Assembly: GCF_030812295.1 (NCBI RefSeq)
Contig: NZ_JAUSSK010000004.1
Span: 124,001-188,000 of the forward strand
From: Luteibacter jiangsuensis
GTDB lineage: Bacteria; Pseudomonadota; Gammaproteobacteria; Xanthomonadales; Rhodanobacteraceae
DNA: 64,000 nucleotides
Direction: 5' to 3'
Shown one piece after another: positions 43,944-53,344 of this stretch. How positions within the stretch are numbered: the first letter of the stretch is position 1; every line of letters starts with the position of its first letter. The notes beneath the pieces are model-generated. The model worked only from the letters and a program-made list of their open reading frames with translations. It was not told where the DNA came from and ran no database searches. The translations under genes and the position numbers were made by a program.

Positions 43944-45161
43944 TCAGAGCCCTGCCGCGTGCCTGGCCAGCTTTCGTTTCAGTGGCCCGAAAGCATCGAG
44001 CAGGCGGACCCCCGCGCCTCGCATGGCGACCAGCGGGGTGGCCTTCCATCCATAGACGCGTTCCAGGGCGTCGAACGACCAGGCATCGAGCCCGTCCGCG
44101 CTGCGGCGGCGGCGTGCATAACGGCGCAGCACGTGCGCGGCGGCGATATCGCGGCCCGCTTCGCGTGCCTCGACCAGGGTATCGCGAAGTTCGGCCACGT
44201 CGCGCAGGCCCAGGTTGACGCCCTGCCCCGCCAGCGGATGGACCGCATGGGCGGCATCGCCGAGAAGGACCAGCCGGTCGGCTTCATAGCGATCGGCGAG
44301 CTTCAGACGCAGGGGAAAGGCGGCGCGGCGACCGACCGCGCCGATGGGCCCCAGGCGGAAGTCGCTGGCCACGCCGAGGGCATCGCGGAAGCCGGCGTCA
44401 TCGAGCGCCAGCACATGCGCCGCATCGGCATCCGGCAGCGACCAGACGATGGAGCTTCGCCCATCGGCGAGCGGCAAGAGCGCCAGCGGGCCCGTCGGCA
44501 GGAACCGCTGCCACGCCGTCCGCTCATGTGGACGCGCCGTCTCGACATGCGCCACCACGGCACGCTGGGCATAGTCGCGTCCATGCGTGCCGATACCCAC
44601 CATCGCGCGCAACGGCGAATCCGCGCCATCCGCCGCGACGACCAAGCGGGCGCCAACGACCTGCCCATCGGCCAGGTCCAGTTGGGCCCGATCTTCGCGC
44701 GCCGCATACGCGACCACCTCGGCGGGAACGATACGGCGCACACCGGCGTCTTCCAACGCGTGCCAGAGCGACGCCTGCACGAGCCCGTTCTCCACGATGT
44801 AGCCAAGCACATCACGCCCTTCGTCGGCGGCGTCGAAACGGATCGTGGCGCCGTTCTCCGCATCCCATACGACCATGCGCTCGTAGGCCGACGCTCGCGC
44901 AACCTGGATGGATGTCCATACCCCCAGCGCATCGAGCAGGCCGATGGACGACGGGGCGAGCCCCACCACGCGCAGGTCCACTTCATCCGCGGCGGCCCAG
45001 GGAGCGGGTTCACGTGCATCGACCAGCGCCACCGAGAAACCGGCGCGAGCCAAGGCCAGCGCCGCCGCCGCGCCGACCATGCCACCACCCACCACGGCCA
45101 CGTCGAGGAGACCACCGCTGCGCCGGCGCGAAGGCGCGCCGTTAGCCCGGGTATCGCTCAC
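43944..45161 (-). CDS. UbiI/UbiF-type FAD-dependent hydroxylase
   Basis: A 405-residue class-A flavoprotein hydroxylase of the UbiH/UbiF/UbiI/VisC family. The N-terminal FAD fold is VAVVGGGMVGAAAALALARAG. The DG motif is VVAADGADSPLR, and the second FAD motif GDAAHAVHPLAGQGVNLGLRD is closest in form to UbiF/UbiI. The start is most likely the GTG at 45161, which overlaps the stop of the preceding gene as GTGA; a longer in-frame extension lies inside that gene. It should hydroxylate the quinone ring during ubiquinone synthesis. The exact position (C5 or C6) cannot be decided. Confidence 0.86.
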   Translation of the reverse strand: MSDTRANGAPSRRRSGGLLDVAVVGGGMVGAAAALALARAGFSVALVDAREPAPWAAADEVDLRVVGLAPSSIGLLDALGVWTSIQVARASAYERMVVWDAENGATIRFDAADEGRDVLGYIVENGLVQASLWHALEDAGVRRIVPAEVVAYAAREDRAQLDLADGQVVGARLVVAADGADSPLRAMVGIGTHGRDYAQRAVVAHVETARPHERTAWQRFLPTGPLALLPLADGRSSIVWSLPDADAAHVLALDDAGFRDALGVASDFRLGPIGAVGRRAAFPLRLKLADRYEADRLVLLGDAAHAVHPLAGQGVNLGLRDVAELRDTLVEAREAGRDIAAAHVLRRYARRRRSADGLDAWSFDALERVYGWKATPLVAMRGAGVRLLDAFGPLKRKLARHAAGL

Positions 45162-46366
45162 GGCGTCTTCTCCCGCACGGCGAAAGGTGCGTTCGCGCGG
45201 AACCCCATGCCGCGCCGGCTCAGCGCATGGCGCAGCGGCGGCACCCGATCGAGCGCAAGCATGGCAAGCGAACGCAGCGGCCCCAGCAAGGGCTGGTCCA
45301 GGCATGCCAGGCGTACGAGACCGTGGCTCATCGCCATCGTCCCCTCGCGATCGGGCGTGCGCCGGCGTACATATTCGTCAAGCAGGGTGGCGGCGCCCGG
45401 ATCGTCGGCGGCCACCACCAGTTCGGCAAGGGTCAGCGCATCGCGCAGGCCGAGGTTGAATCCTTGTGCCCCGATGGGATGCACCGTCTGCGCTGCATTG
45501 CCGACCAGCACGGCGTGGGGCGCCGTCAGCGATTCCGCGGCGACCCGGCGAATCGGATAGGGCACGCGCTTGCCCGGGCGCCCCAGGCGCCCGAGACGCC
45601 AACCGAAGCGCTCTTGGGCGAGGGCCAGGAAGGCTTCATCCTCCATGGCCGCCACTTCGTCGGCCCGCCCGGCGGGGACGGTCAGAACCACGCCGATGCG
45701 CCGTTCGGCGAGCGGCAGGACCGCGACGGGCCCCTGATCGGTAAAACGCTCGAACGCGCGGCCCGCGGGGTCCCGTCCTGGCGTCATCGTGCTGACGAAC
45801 AGGGCCTGCCCGTAGTCGTGCTCGCGGGTACCGATGCCCAACCGCGCGCGCACACCGGACGCCGTGCCATCCGCCCCGACCAACAGCGGTGTCGTCAGGC
45901 GACGCCGCTCCCCATTCGCTGCGATGGTGACCGCCCACCCACCCTCGACCGGCTCGATGGCCTCGACCCGTGCGGGCGCCAGGCGGGTCAGGTGGCGGCA
46001 GGTTTCCAGCCGCTGGAGCAAGGCCGCGCCCAGTTCCCGTGCCGGCAAGGTCCAACCGAGGGCGTCGACGCCCTCGGCGGCAGCGTCCATTCGAACGCTG
46101 CCGAAGTCGCCGGCTCGGCTCGTATGGATATGCGTGATCGGCGTGGCCCGGTGCCGGGCCAGGTCCCACACGCCAATGGCCTCCAGGCCATTCACGGTCG
46201 CACGGGCAAGGGCGAGATTGCGCTCGTCGTAGCTGGGCTGCTCGCCCACGCGCGGCGCGGATGCTTCGACAAGGACGGCGGGGCGGCCGGCGGTATCGAG
46301 CGCGATGGCGAGGCTGGCGCCGACCAGGCCGCCGCCGACGATGAGGATGGGTTCGGACGGGCTCAT
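45158..46366 (-). CDS. ubiH: UbiH-type 2-octaprenyl-6-methoxyphenol hydroxylase
   Basis: A 402-residue flavin hydroxylase. The N-terminal dinucleotide fold is ILIVGGGLVGASLAIALDTAG. The second FAD motif, GNAAQTVHPIGAQGFNLGLRD, has the Asn-Ala-Ala-Gln form characteristic of UbiH, which hydroxylates ring carbon 1 in ubiquinone synthesis. The DG-type segment is LVGADGTASGVRARLG. The ATG at 46366 gives the expected N-terminus. It precedes the second hydroxylase gene with a four-base overlap, so the pair is translated together. It is divergent from the cobalamin adenosyltransferase gene. Confidence 0.9.
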   Translation of the reverse strand: MSPSEPILIVGGGLVGASLAIALDTAGRPAVLVEASAPRVGEQPSYDERNLALARATVNGLEAIGVWDLARHRATPITHIHTSRAGDFGSVRMDAAAEGVDALGWTLPARELGAALLQRLETCRHLTRLAPARVEAIEPVEGGWAVTIAANGERRRLTTPLLVGADGTASGVRARLGIGTREHDYGQALFVSTMTPGRDPAGRAFERFTDQGPVAVLPLAERRIGVVLTVPAGRADEVAAMEDEAFLALAQERFGWRLGRLGRPGKRVPYPIRRVAAESLTAPHAVLVGNAAQTVHPIGAQGFNLGLRDALTLAELVVAADDPGAATLLDEYVRRRTPDREGTMAMSHGLVRLACLDQPLLGPLRSLAMLALDRVPPLRHALSRRGMGFRANAPFAVREKTP

Positions 46367-46438
46367 CCGCGGATCATACCCTCGCCGCGTGAAGGCGCCG
46401 ATGCTGCGGCCCCCTGCCGCAGTGGCGATGAGCCCCGA

Positions 46439-46444
46439 TAGAAT
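46439..46444 (+). promoter_or_regulatory. Candidate -10 (TAGAAT) for a leaderless adenosyltransferase mRNA
   Basis: TAGAAT ends 6 bases before the ATG at 46451, so the expected transcription start coincides with the A of the start codon. No Shine-Dalgarno is visible. The -35 is weak, and confidence is limited. Confidence 0.4.
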
Positions 46445-46450
46445 GCGTGG

Positions 46451-47011
46451 ATGGGCAACCGACTCTCGAAGATCTATACACGCACCGGCGACGACGGCAG
46501 CACCGGCCTGGGTGATGGCAGCCGCACCGGCAAGGATTCCCTCCGCGTCGGCGCCTATGGCACCGTGGACGAACTCAACAGCACGATCGGCATGGTCATG
46601 GCCTCCGATGGCGTGGACGACGACATCCGCGAGGCCCTGGTCCAGATACAACACGAGCTGTTCGACCTGGGCGGCGAACTGTGCATTCCGGGCATGGCGA
46701 TGGTCCAGGCACGGGACATCGACCGGCTCGAGACGGTGCTCGATGCCTTCAACGCCGACCTTCCCGCGCTCAAGGACTTCATCCTGCCCGGTGGCGGCAT
46801 GGCGGCCTCCACCTGTCACCTGGCCCGCACGGTCTGCCGCCGGGCCGAGCGCGAGGTGGTCGCCCTCGGCCGGGTCGAGGAGGTGCGTCCGGAAGCGCAG
46901 CGCTATCTGAACCGGCTTTCAGACTTGCTCTTCGTCATCGCCCGCGTCCTGGCCCGCCGCAGCGGCCACGGCGAGGTGCTCTGGCAGCACGAGCGCCGTC
47001 CGCGCAGCTGA
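46451..47011 (+). CDS. Cob(I)yrinic acid a,c-diamide adenosyltransferase, PduO type
   Basis: A 186-residue PduO-type ATP:cob(I)alamin adenosyltransferase that makes coenzyme B12. The N-terminal ATP-binding motif is YTRTGDDGSTGLGDGSR. VGAYGTVDELNSTIG and the C-terminal RTVCRRAERE and YLNRLSDLLFVIAR are conserved across the family. The protein acts as a trimer in the cytoplasm. No B12-dependent enzyme lies next to it. The length is typical, and the start at 46451 gives the standard N-terminus. Confidence 0.92.
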   Translation: MGNRLSKIYTRTGDDGSTGLGDGSRTGKDSLRVGAYGTVDELNSTIGMVMASDGVDDDIREALVQIQHELFDLGGELCIPGMAMVQARDIDRLETVLDAFNADLPALKDFILPGGGMAASTCHLARTVCRRAEREVVALGRVEEVRPEAQRYLNRLSDLLFVIARVLARRSGHGEVLWQHERRPRS

Positions 47012-47155
47012 TCCGGCGGTGTAAGCTCGTCCAGCCGGTGCGGCGATCGCCGCCGCATCCTTCGAGGGATCATGCTCATGGGCGACGTGCCATCGTGCGG
47101 TGGGGTTGGCGATTCTGCTAAGTTGGCGGCCTTTCGAACGGACAAGACCGAGCCT

Positions 47156-49672
47156 GTGACGTCACGCATCAGCATCCTGCCTAAACGCCGCCTGCTGGCG
47201 ACCGCCGTCGCCCTCATCGTGTCAGGCGCCGCCTGGGACGCGTCGGCCCAGACGGCCGCCGCGACCCAAGGGGACAGCCGCGCGAACACGCCGGCGCCCG
47301 CGGAAACCTGCGCCCTGGGTTCGTTCGTCTGCCCGCCGAGGCCCGTCAGCTACGTCCTCTGCCGCCCCAATGCGATGCTCGATTTCTACGAGCCGGGCAT
47401 CACCAAGGACAGCACGCTGCGTGACACGGCGGTCACCGACATCCACTCGGGCCTCGACGGTGACATCGGTGGCATCAAGGTGGAGAGCCCCGAGCCGAAC
47501 CTCTACCACATGACCGGCGGCGTGCGCCTGGAGCGCGCCGACCAGGTGATGCGTGCCGACGACGTCACCTACAACTCCGATTCCACGGCCTACGACGCTC
47601 GCGGCAATGTCCGCTACCAGGAAGCGGGCATGCTGGTTTCAGCCGACCGGATGACCGGCACGACCACGCCCAACCAGGGCGACGCGGACCATGTCCGCTA
47701 CCAGCTCCTGCAATCGCGTGGCAATGGCGTGGCCGACCACGCGAAGGTGATGGATCCGCAGCACGGCCGCTTCACCCTCGCCACCTACTCCACCTGCGAC
47801 GTGGGCAACCACCAGTGGGAGTTCCGCGCGAAGACGATGAACCTGAACAAGGAGACGGGCGTCGGCACGGCGCGCAGCGCGACCATGCGCTACAAGAACG
47901 TGCCGTTCATGTACCTGCCCTACTTCACGTTCCCGCTGGACGACCGGCGCAAGAGCGGCTTCCTCTACCCGACGTTCGGGTCGTCGAGCCATTCGGGCAC
48001 CTTCCTCAACCTGCCCTACTACCTGAACCTCGCGCCGAACTACGACGCGACGATCACCCCGGGGTACTACTCCGATCGCGGCGCCATGCTGGGTGGGGAA
48101 TTCCGCTACCTGCTGCCGCGGTCCAACGGCACGTTCGACTTCCAGTACATGCCGCACGACAAGGGCCCGGACGACGACATCAGCAATACCAGCGACCGTG
48201 ATGGCTCGACCCAGCGCTGGCTGCTGCAGATCGCCAACTCGACGACGATCGCGAAGGGCTGGAACTTCTCGGCGAACATCAACCGGGCATCGGACAACCA
48301 GTATTTCCGCGATTTCAGCAACGATCTTTATTCGTCGGCGACGGGGCTGCTTTCTTCCAGCGCCTACGTCACTACGGGTGGCAAGTACTGGAGTGCCGCG
48401 ATCGGCGCGGACGACTACCAGAACGTCGACGCGGGCCTGCCCAACTACGTCGAGCCGTACCGCCGCTGGCCGCGTGCCACGTTCAACCTGGACGCGCCGC
48501 TCAACAGCTGGCTCGATGCCGGCATCGACACCGAGGCGGTGGCATTCCGCAAGAGCGATCCGGCACCGATCTCGCCGGGCTTCCCCGGCCAGGTCGACGG
48601 CAACCGCCTGGACATCGCTCCTTTCCTCTCCGCCGACTTCTCCGGCGCCTCGTGGTTCGTCCGGCCACGCGTCGAGTACCGCTACACGGCCTACCGCCTC
48701 GATTCGGACTACCAGCACTTCAACTATGCCGAACAAAGCCCGTCGCGCTCCTTGCCCATCGGCAGCGTGGATGCCGGCCTGATCTTCGACAAGCAGACCA
48801 GCCTGTTCGGCAACACCTACACGCAGACGCTCGAGCCGCGCCTGTACTACCTGTACGTGCCATACCGTAACCAGACCAACCTGCCCACGTTCGACACCAA
48901 CGAGATGTCGTTCGACTTCTGGCAGTTGTTCACCACCAACCGCTTCTCCGGCGCCGACCGCCAGATGGACGCGAACAACCTGACTGCGGCCTTGACCACC
49001 CGCCTGCTCGACGACAGCGGCGTGGAGCGGCTATCGGCCAGCATCGGCCAGATCAAGTACTTCAGCGACCAGAAAGTGCAGATGCCCGGTGTCCTGCCGA
49101 CCGACTTCAGCCGGTCGGACTACATCGCCCAGCTCGGCATCCAGTTCAACGACAAGTGGCGCCTGAACAGTTCCTACCAGTGGAACCCGAACAAGAAGCC
49201 GAGCCCGTACCTGAACGAGGATGGCCAGGCCTTCCAGCAGGGCCGTGACACGGACCTGGCGACGATCCAGTTGCAGCGTCGGATCAAGGGCGACGGCATC
49301 CTCAACTTCTCGTACCGGTACCGTCGCAACGTGATGGAACAATTCGACACATCGGTGGTCTTTCCCGTGTCCGATCGTTGGCGCGCGCTGGCTCGGTGGG
49401 TGTACGCACGTCGCGACATCCTGCCCACCACCGTCACCGGCGTCGGCACGTTCAATACCTTCACGTTCTCGCACCGGACGCTCGAGGCGGCCGCGGGCGT
49501 CGAATACGACAGCTGCTGCGTAGCCATCCGCATACTCGGCCGCCACTACGTACACGACTACACCCGTTCCACGGCCAACGCGATCATGTTCGAGGTGGAA
49601 TTCAAGGGCATTGGCTCGCTCAACCCGCAATCGGGCCAGTACCTGCGGCGTGCTATCCTTGGCTATCAATAA
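47156..49672 (+). CDS. lptD: LPS-assembly outer-membrane protein LptD
   Basis: An ~838-residue beta-barrel that inserts lipopolysaccharide into the outer leaflet with LptE. A signal region (ILPKRRLLATAVALIVSGAAWDASAQ) is followed by the OstA/LptA-like jellyroll (IKVESPEPNLYHMTGGVRLERADQVMRADDVTYNSDS) and the C-terminal barrel ending in LRRAILGYQ. A vicinal Cys pair (DSCCVAIRI) near the C-terminus, with N-terminal cysteines, fits the disulfide arrangement of LptD. The GTG at 47156 is chosen because it starts right before the signal peptide; an ATG at 47072 would add an implausible 28-residue extension. First gene of the surA-pdxA-rsmA-apaG-apaH block. Confidence 0.93.
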   Translation: MTSRISILPKRRLLATAVALIVSGAAWDASAQTAAATQGDSRANTPAPAETCALGSFVCPPRPVSYVLCRPNAMLDFYEPGITKDSTLRDTAVTDIHSGLDGDIGGIKVESPEPNLYHMTGGVRLERADQVMRADDVTYNSDSTAYDARGNVRYQEAGMLVSADRMTGTTTPNQGDADHVRYQLLQSRGNGVADHAKVMDPQHGRFTLATYSTCDVGNHQWEFRAKTMNLNKETGVGTARSATMRYKNVPFMYLPYFTFPLDDRRKSGFLYPTFGSSSHSGTFLNLPYYLNLAPNYDATITPGYYSDRGAMLGGEFRYLLPRSNGTFDFQYMPHDKGPDDDISNTSDRDGSTQRWLLQIANSTTIAKGWNFSANINRASDNQYFRDFSNDLYSSATGLLSSSAYVTTGGKYWSAAIGADDYQNVDAGLPNYVEPYRRWPRATFNLDAPLNSWLDAGIDTEAVAFRKSDPAPISPGFPGQVDGNRLDIAPFLSADFSGASWFVRPRVEYRYTAYRLDSDYQHFNYAEQSPSRSLPIGSVDAGLIFDKQTSLFGNTYTQTLEPRLYYLYVPYRNQTNLPTFDTNEMSFDFWQLFTTNRFSGADRQMDANNLTAALTTRLLDDSGVERLSASIGQIKYFSDQKVQMPGVLPTDFSRSDYIAQLGIQFNDKWRLNSSYQWNPNKKPSPYLNEDGQAFQQGRDTDLATIQLQRRIKGDGILNFSYRYRRNVMEQFDTSVVFPVSDRWRALARWVYARRDILPTTVTGVGTFNTFTFSHRTLEAAAGVEYDSCCVAIRILGRHYVHDYTRSTANAIMFEVEFKGIGSLNPQSGQYLRRAILGYQ

Positions 49673-49703
49673 CATGGGGCAGGCGCCCCGGGCTCCCTAT
49701 TCG

Positions 49704-51071
49704 ATGAAGCAGATCCTCGCGTACTCCCTGCTCGCCACTTCCCTGCTCGTGGCCGTGCCTTCCGCCCAGGCCCAGTTGCTGCCTTCGACCCAGCCGTCAC
49801 AGGGCGCGAGCGTCGGCAATGGGTCGCTCGACCGCATCGTCGCGGTCGTGGAAGAAGACGTCATCCTGCAGAGCGAGCTCGACGAGGCGATCAACGCCAT
49901 CGTGCGGCAGTACGCATCGAATCCGGCCCAGTTGCCGCCCAAGGACGTCCTCGCCCGTCAGGTGCTCGACCGCCTGGTCCTCATGAAGTTGCAGGTCCAG
50001 CGCGCCAACGACCAGGGCATCCGCGTGTCCGACCAGGACGTGGACCAGGCCGCCGCCAACGTGGCCCAGCAGAACAAGATGAGTCTCGACCAGCTGCGCG
50101 CGGCGGTCGAGCAGGACGGCTACAGCTATGCCGCCTTCCGCCAGCAGCTGTCCGACCAGATCGTCGCGCAGAAGCTGCACGAAAGCATCGTCCGCGACCA
50201 GGTCACGGTCACCGACGCCGAAGTGAACAACCTGCTCGCCAGCCCGACCTACAAGGCCGGCGAGGTCCACCTCGCGCACATCCAGATCAGCACCCCGGCC
50301 GGCGGCGGCGCCAGCGACATCGCCCAGGCCCAGGCGAAGGCCGAGGAAGCGATCAAGGCGATCCAGGGCGGTATGGATTTCAACGCCGCGGCCATTCGCT
50401 ACTCCGATGCTCCCGACGCCCTCGATGGCGGCGATCTCGGTTGGCGGCGCCTCGACGAAGTCCCGCCGGCGTTCGCCGATGCCGTGTCGTCGCTGAAGGC
50501 TGGCGAGAACACGGCGGCCCTGCGCGGCCCGACCGGCTTCCATATCCTCAAGCTGGTGGAAACCCGCCAGCCGGGCCGGCAGATCGTCACCGAGTACCAC
50601 GCACGCCAGATCCTCATCAAGCCTTCCGAGATCGTGACTCCGGAGCAGGCGGAGAAGAAGGCGCAGGACATCTACACCCGCGTCGTCGACAAGAAGGAAG
50701 ACTTCGCCAAGGTCGCCAAGGACGAGTCCAAGGACAACACCACGGCGAACAATGGCGGCGACATGGGCTGGTTCGTGAAGGACGCCTGGGGTCAGGCCAT
50801 CGCCGCCCAGGTCGATCAGCTGAAGGACGGCGAGGTGTCGCACCCGATCCAGACCGATGCGGGCTGGATCGTGCTGCAGCGTCTCGGCACCCGCCAGAGC
50901 GATCTCACCGACCAGCTCCAGCGTGACCAGGCCCGTCAGGCCATCGGTAACCGCAAGGCGGACGAGGCCTACGAGAACTACTTGCGCGAACTGCGCTCGA
51001 CCTCGTTCGTCGATATCCGTGTGCCGGAACTGAAGGATCCCGACGAAAAGCAGGTCTCGAACACGCCGTAA
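49704..51071 (+). CDS. surA: Periplasmic peptidyl-prolyl isomerase/chaperone SurA
   Basis: A 455-residue periplasmic chaperone for outer-membrane proteins, including LptD. A signal peptide (MKQILAYSLLATSLLVAVPSAQA) is followed by the SurA N-domain (DRIVAVVEEDVILQSELDEAI) and two parvulin domains at about 190-290 and 300-400, recognisable by DALDGGDLGWRRLDEVPPAFADAV and ANNGGDMGWFVKDAWGQAI. The C-terminal helix returns to the N-domain. The ATG at 49704 is 31 bases after the lptD stop. The arrangement is the conserved one. Confidence 0.95.
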   Translation: MKQILAYSLLATSLLVAVPSAQAQLLPSTQPSQGASVGNGSLDRIVAVVEEDVILQSELDEAINAIVRQYASNPAQLPPKDVLARQVLDRLVLMKLQVQRANDQGIRVSDQDVDQAAANVAQQNKMSLDQLRAAVEQDGYSYAAFRQQLSDQIVAQKLHESIVRDQVTVTDAEVNNLLASPTYKAGEVHLAHIQISTPAGGGASDIAQAQAKAEEAIKAIQGGMDFNAAAIRYSDAPDALDGGDLGWRRLDEVPPAFADAVSSLKAGENTAALRGPTGFHILKLVETRQPGRQIVTEYHARQILIKPSEIVTPEQAEKKAQDIYTRVVDKKEDFAKVAKDESKDNTTANNGGDMGWFVKDAWGQAIAAQVDQLKDGEVSHPIQTDAGWIVLQRLGTRQSDLTDQLQRDQARQAIGNRKADEAYENYLRELRSTSFVDIRVPELKDPDEKQVSNTP

Positions 51072-51078
51072 TGCTCCG

Positions 51079-52074
51079 ATGACTACCACCACCCTGCCAC
51101 GGCTCGCCGTTACCGCCGGTGAGCCCGCCGGGGTGGGACCCGAGCTGCTCGCTCGCCTCGCGGCCACCGAACTCCCTGCCGACCTCGTCGCGATCACGGA
51201 TCGCGACCTGCTTCGCCGCGCGGCTATCCTCTGCGGGCTCGACCTCGACATCATCGACGACGATGGAACACGCATCGCCTCGCGTCCCGCTGGCCGTGTC
51301 CGGGTTCACCACGTGCCGCTTGGGGCCGATGTCCATTTCGGCCGTCCGGATCCACGCAATGCGCAGCATGTGCTCGACCTTCTGCGCGTGGCCGCGGACG
51401 GCTGCATGACCGGCGATTTCGACGCCGTGGTTACCGGCCCCGTACAGAAATCGAGCATCAATGAGGGTGGCGTCGCCTTCAGCGGCCACACGGAGTTCTT
51501 CGCCGAGCGCACGGGTGCCGAAGTCGTGATGATGCTCGCCAGTCCGGAACTGCGGGTAACCCTGGCCACGACGCACCTGCCACTGTCCGCGGTCCCCGCG
51601 GCCGTCACGCCGGCCTTGATAGAGCGCACGTTGCGCATCGTCGCCGGAGCATTGACTTCGCTTTTCGGCCTGGCCCATCCACGCATCGCGGTGCTCGGCC
51701 TGAACCCGCATGCGGGTGAAGGGGGTCACATGGGCCGCGAGGAGATCGACTCGATCATCCCCTTGCTGGAGCGCCTCCGTGGCGAAGGCATGGACCTGAT
51801 CGGACCGCTCCCGGCCGACACCGCCTTCGTCCCCGCCATGCGTGAACGCTACGACGCGGTGCTGGCCATGTATCACGACCAGGCCTTGCCCGTGCTCAAG
51901 AGCGAGGCGTTCGATCGAACCGTGAACGTGACCCTGGGCCTGCCCTTCATACGCACGTCGGTCGACCACGGTACGGCGCTCGACCTTGCCGGTACGGGCC
52001 AGGCGGATCCAGCCAGCCTGTTCGCCGCCACGCGCCTCGCCATCGATCTCGCCCGCCACCGGGGCCACCCATGA
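51079..52074 (+). CDS. pdxA: 4-Hydroxythreonine-4-phosphate dehydrogenase
   Basis: A 331-residue enzyme of the DXP-dependent vitamin B6 pathway. It oxidises 4-phosphohydroxy-L-threonine with NAD(P)+. Conserved segments are RLAVTAGEPAGVGPEL at the N-terminus, VTGPVQKSSINEGG, FSGHTEFFAE, and the metal-binding LNPHAGEGGHMGREE and YHDQALPVLK. Length and position behind surA are typical. Its stop overlaps the rsmA start (ATGA). Confidence 0.95.
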   Translation: MTTTTLPRLAVTAGEPAGVGPELLARLAATELPADLVAITDRDLLRRAAILCGLDLDIIDDDGTRIASRPAGRVRVHHVPLGADVHFGRPDPRNAQHVLDLLRVAADGCMTGDFDAVVTGPVQKSSINEGGVAFSGHTEFFAERTGAEVVMMLASPELRVTLATTHLPLSAVPAAVTPALIERTLRIVAGALTSLFGLAHPRIAVLGLNPHAGEGGHMGREEIDSIIPLLERLRGEGMDLIGPLPADTAFVPAMRERYDAVLAMYHDQALPVLKSEAFDRTVNVTLGLPFIRTSVDHGTALDLAGTGQADPASLFAATRLAIDLARHRGHP

Positions 52075-52850
52075 ACGCACGCCCCAAGAAAAGCTTCGGA
52101 CAGCACTTCCTGCACGACAAGCGTTATATCGAACGCATCGTCGCCTCCATCGCGCCGAAGGATGGCGACACCGTCGTCGAGATCGGCCCCGGCGAAGGCG
52201 CGATGACCCTGCCCCTGCTCGCCGTGGCCCGAAAGATGACGGCCATCGAACTGGATACCGACCTGATTCCGGGCCTGCAGGCGCGAGCAGCGGCGATCGG
52301 CGAGTTGAAGATCGTCCATTCGGATGTGCTCAAGGTCGATTTCAGCCAACTCGCCCGGGAACTCGGCGCCGAGCGGCTGCGTATCGCGGGCAACCTGCCC
52401 TATTACATTTCCAGCCCCATCCTCTTCCACTGTGTAGAGCATTCGGCGGCGATCCAGGACATGCATTTCATGCTCCAGAAGGAGGTCGTGGATCGCATGG
52501 CCGCCGAGCCTGGCAGCAAGGTCTACGGCCGGTTGAGCGTGATGCTCCAGCTCGCCTGCAAGGTGACGCCGCTCTTCACGGTGCCCCCGGGAGCCTTCCG
52601 GCCGCCACCCAAGGTGGATTCCGCCGTGGTCCGCCTGGTACCCCTGGCCCCGGATCAGCTGCCCAAGGGCGATCCGGCGAAAATTCACACGGTCGTGAAG
52701 GCCGCCTTCGCGATGCGCAGGAAGACGCTCACGAACACGCTGAAGGGCCTGGTCGACGAGGCGACCATTCGTGAACTCGGGATCGATCCGCGTGCACGTG
52801 CGGAGACCTTGGCCCCCGGGGACTTCGTGAAACTCGCGAATGCCATGTGA
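52071..52850 (+). CDS. rsmA: 16S rRNA adenine dimethyltransferase
   Basis: A 259-residue RsmA/KsgA methyltransferase that dimethylates two adjacent adenines near the 3' end of 16S rRNA using S-adenosylmethionine. The N-terminal KKSFGQHFLHD, the SAM motif EIGPGEGAMTLPLL, and the catalytic IAGNLPYYISSPIL are present. The C-terminal FAMRRKTLTNTLKGL is conserved. It is translationally coupled to pdxA by ATGA, as in relatives. Loss of this gene classically gives kasugamycin resistance. Confidence 0.95.
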   Translation: MNARPKKSFGQHFLHDKRYIERIVASIAPKDGDTVVEIGPGEGAMTLPLLAVARKMTAIELDTDLIPGLQARAAAIGELKIVHSDVLKVDFSQLARELGAERLRIAGNLPYYISSPILFHCVEHSAAIQDMHFMLQKEVVDRMAAEPGSKVYGRLSVMLQLACKVTPLFTVPPGAFRPPPKVDSAVVRLVPLAPDQLPKGDPAKIHTVVKAAFAMRRKTLTNTLKGLVDEATIRELGIDPRARAETLAPGDFVKLANAM

Positions 52851-52903
52851 AGCCTGCTGCGGACTCACTTGCCCACCCCCTCCCCGTCCCTGACAATCGC
52901 GGC

Positions 52904-53287
52904 ATGAATTCCAAATCCCCTTACACGATCGACGTGGAGGTCGCGTCCCGCTTCGTTCCCGACCAATCGCAACCGACCGACAACCGCTACGTGTTCGCCT
53001 ATACGATCACGCTGCGCAACGTCGGCGACACTGGCGCTCAGTTGCTCACGCGGCACTGGCTGATCACCGATGCGAACGGCAAGGTCGAAGAAGTACGCGG
53101 CGACGGCGTCGTCGGCGAGCAACCGTGGATGCGGCCAGGCGACACCTTCGAGTACACCTCGGGCGCCGTGCTCGAAACCGCGGTCGGTACCATGGAAGGC
53201 AGCTATCGCATGGTCGCCGACGATGGAACGCATTTCGATGCACCCATCCCGGCATTCGTGCTTTCGATCCCGCGCACGCTCCACTAG
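52904..53287 (+). CDS. apaG: ApaG (Co2+/Mg2+ efflux-associated protein)
   Basis: A 127-residue immunoglobulin-like beta-sandwich protein of the ApaG family. Conserved stretches are RYVFAYTITLRNVG, LLTRHWLITDANGKVEEVRGDGVVGEQPWMRPGD and GTMEGSYRMV. The cellular role is poorly defined, although it was linked to cobalt and magnesium efflux in Salmonella. The ATG at 52904 gives the standard start; a longer frame begins inside the rsmA stop. It sits between rsmA and apaH, the usual arrangement. Confidence 0.94.
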   Translation: MNSKSPYTIDVEVASRFVPDQSQPTDNRYVFAYTITLRNVGDTGAQLLTRHWLITDANGKVEEVRGDGVVGEQPWMRPGDTFEYTSGAVLETAVGTMEGSYRMVADDGTHFDAPIPAFVLSIPRTLH

Positions 53288-53344
53288 GATCGAACCCATG
53301 GATAGTGCGCACGCCGGGAACGGCATCACGGAGCACCAGTACTG

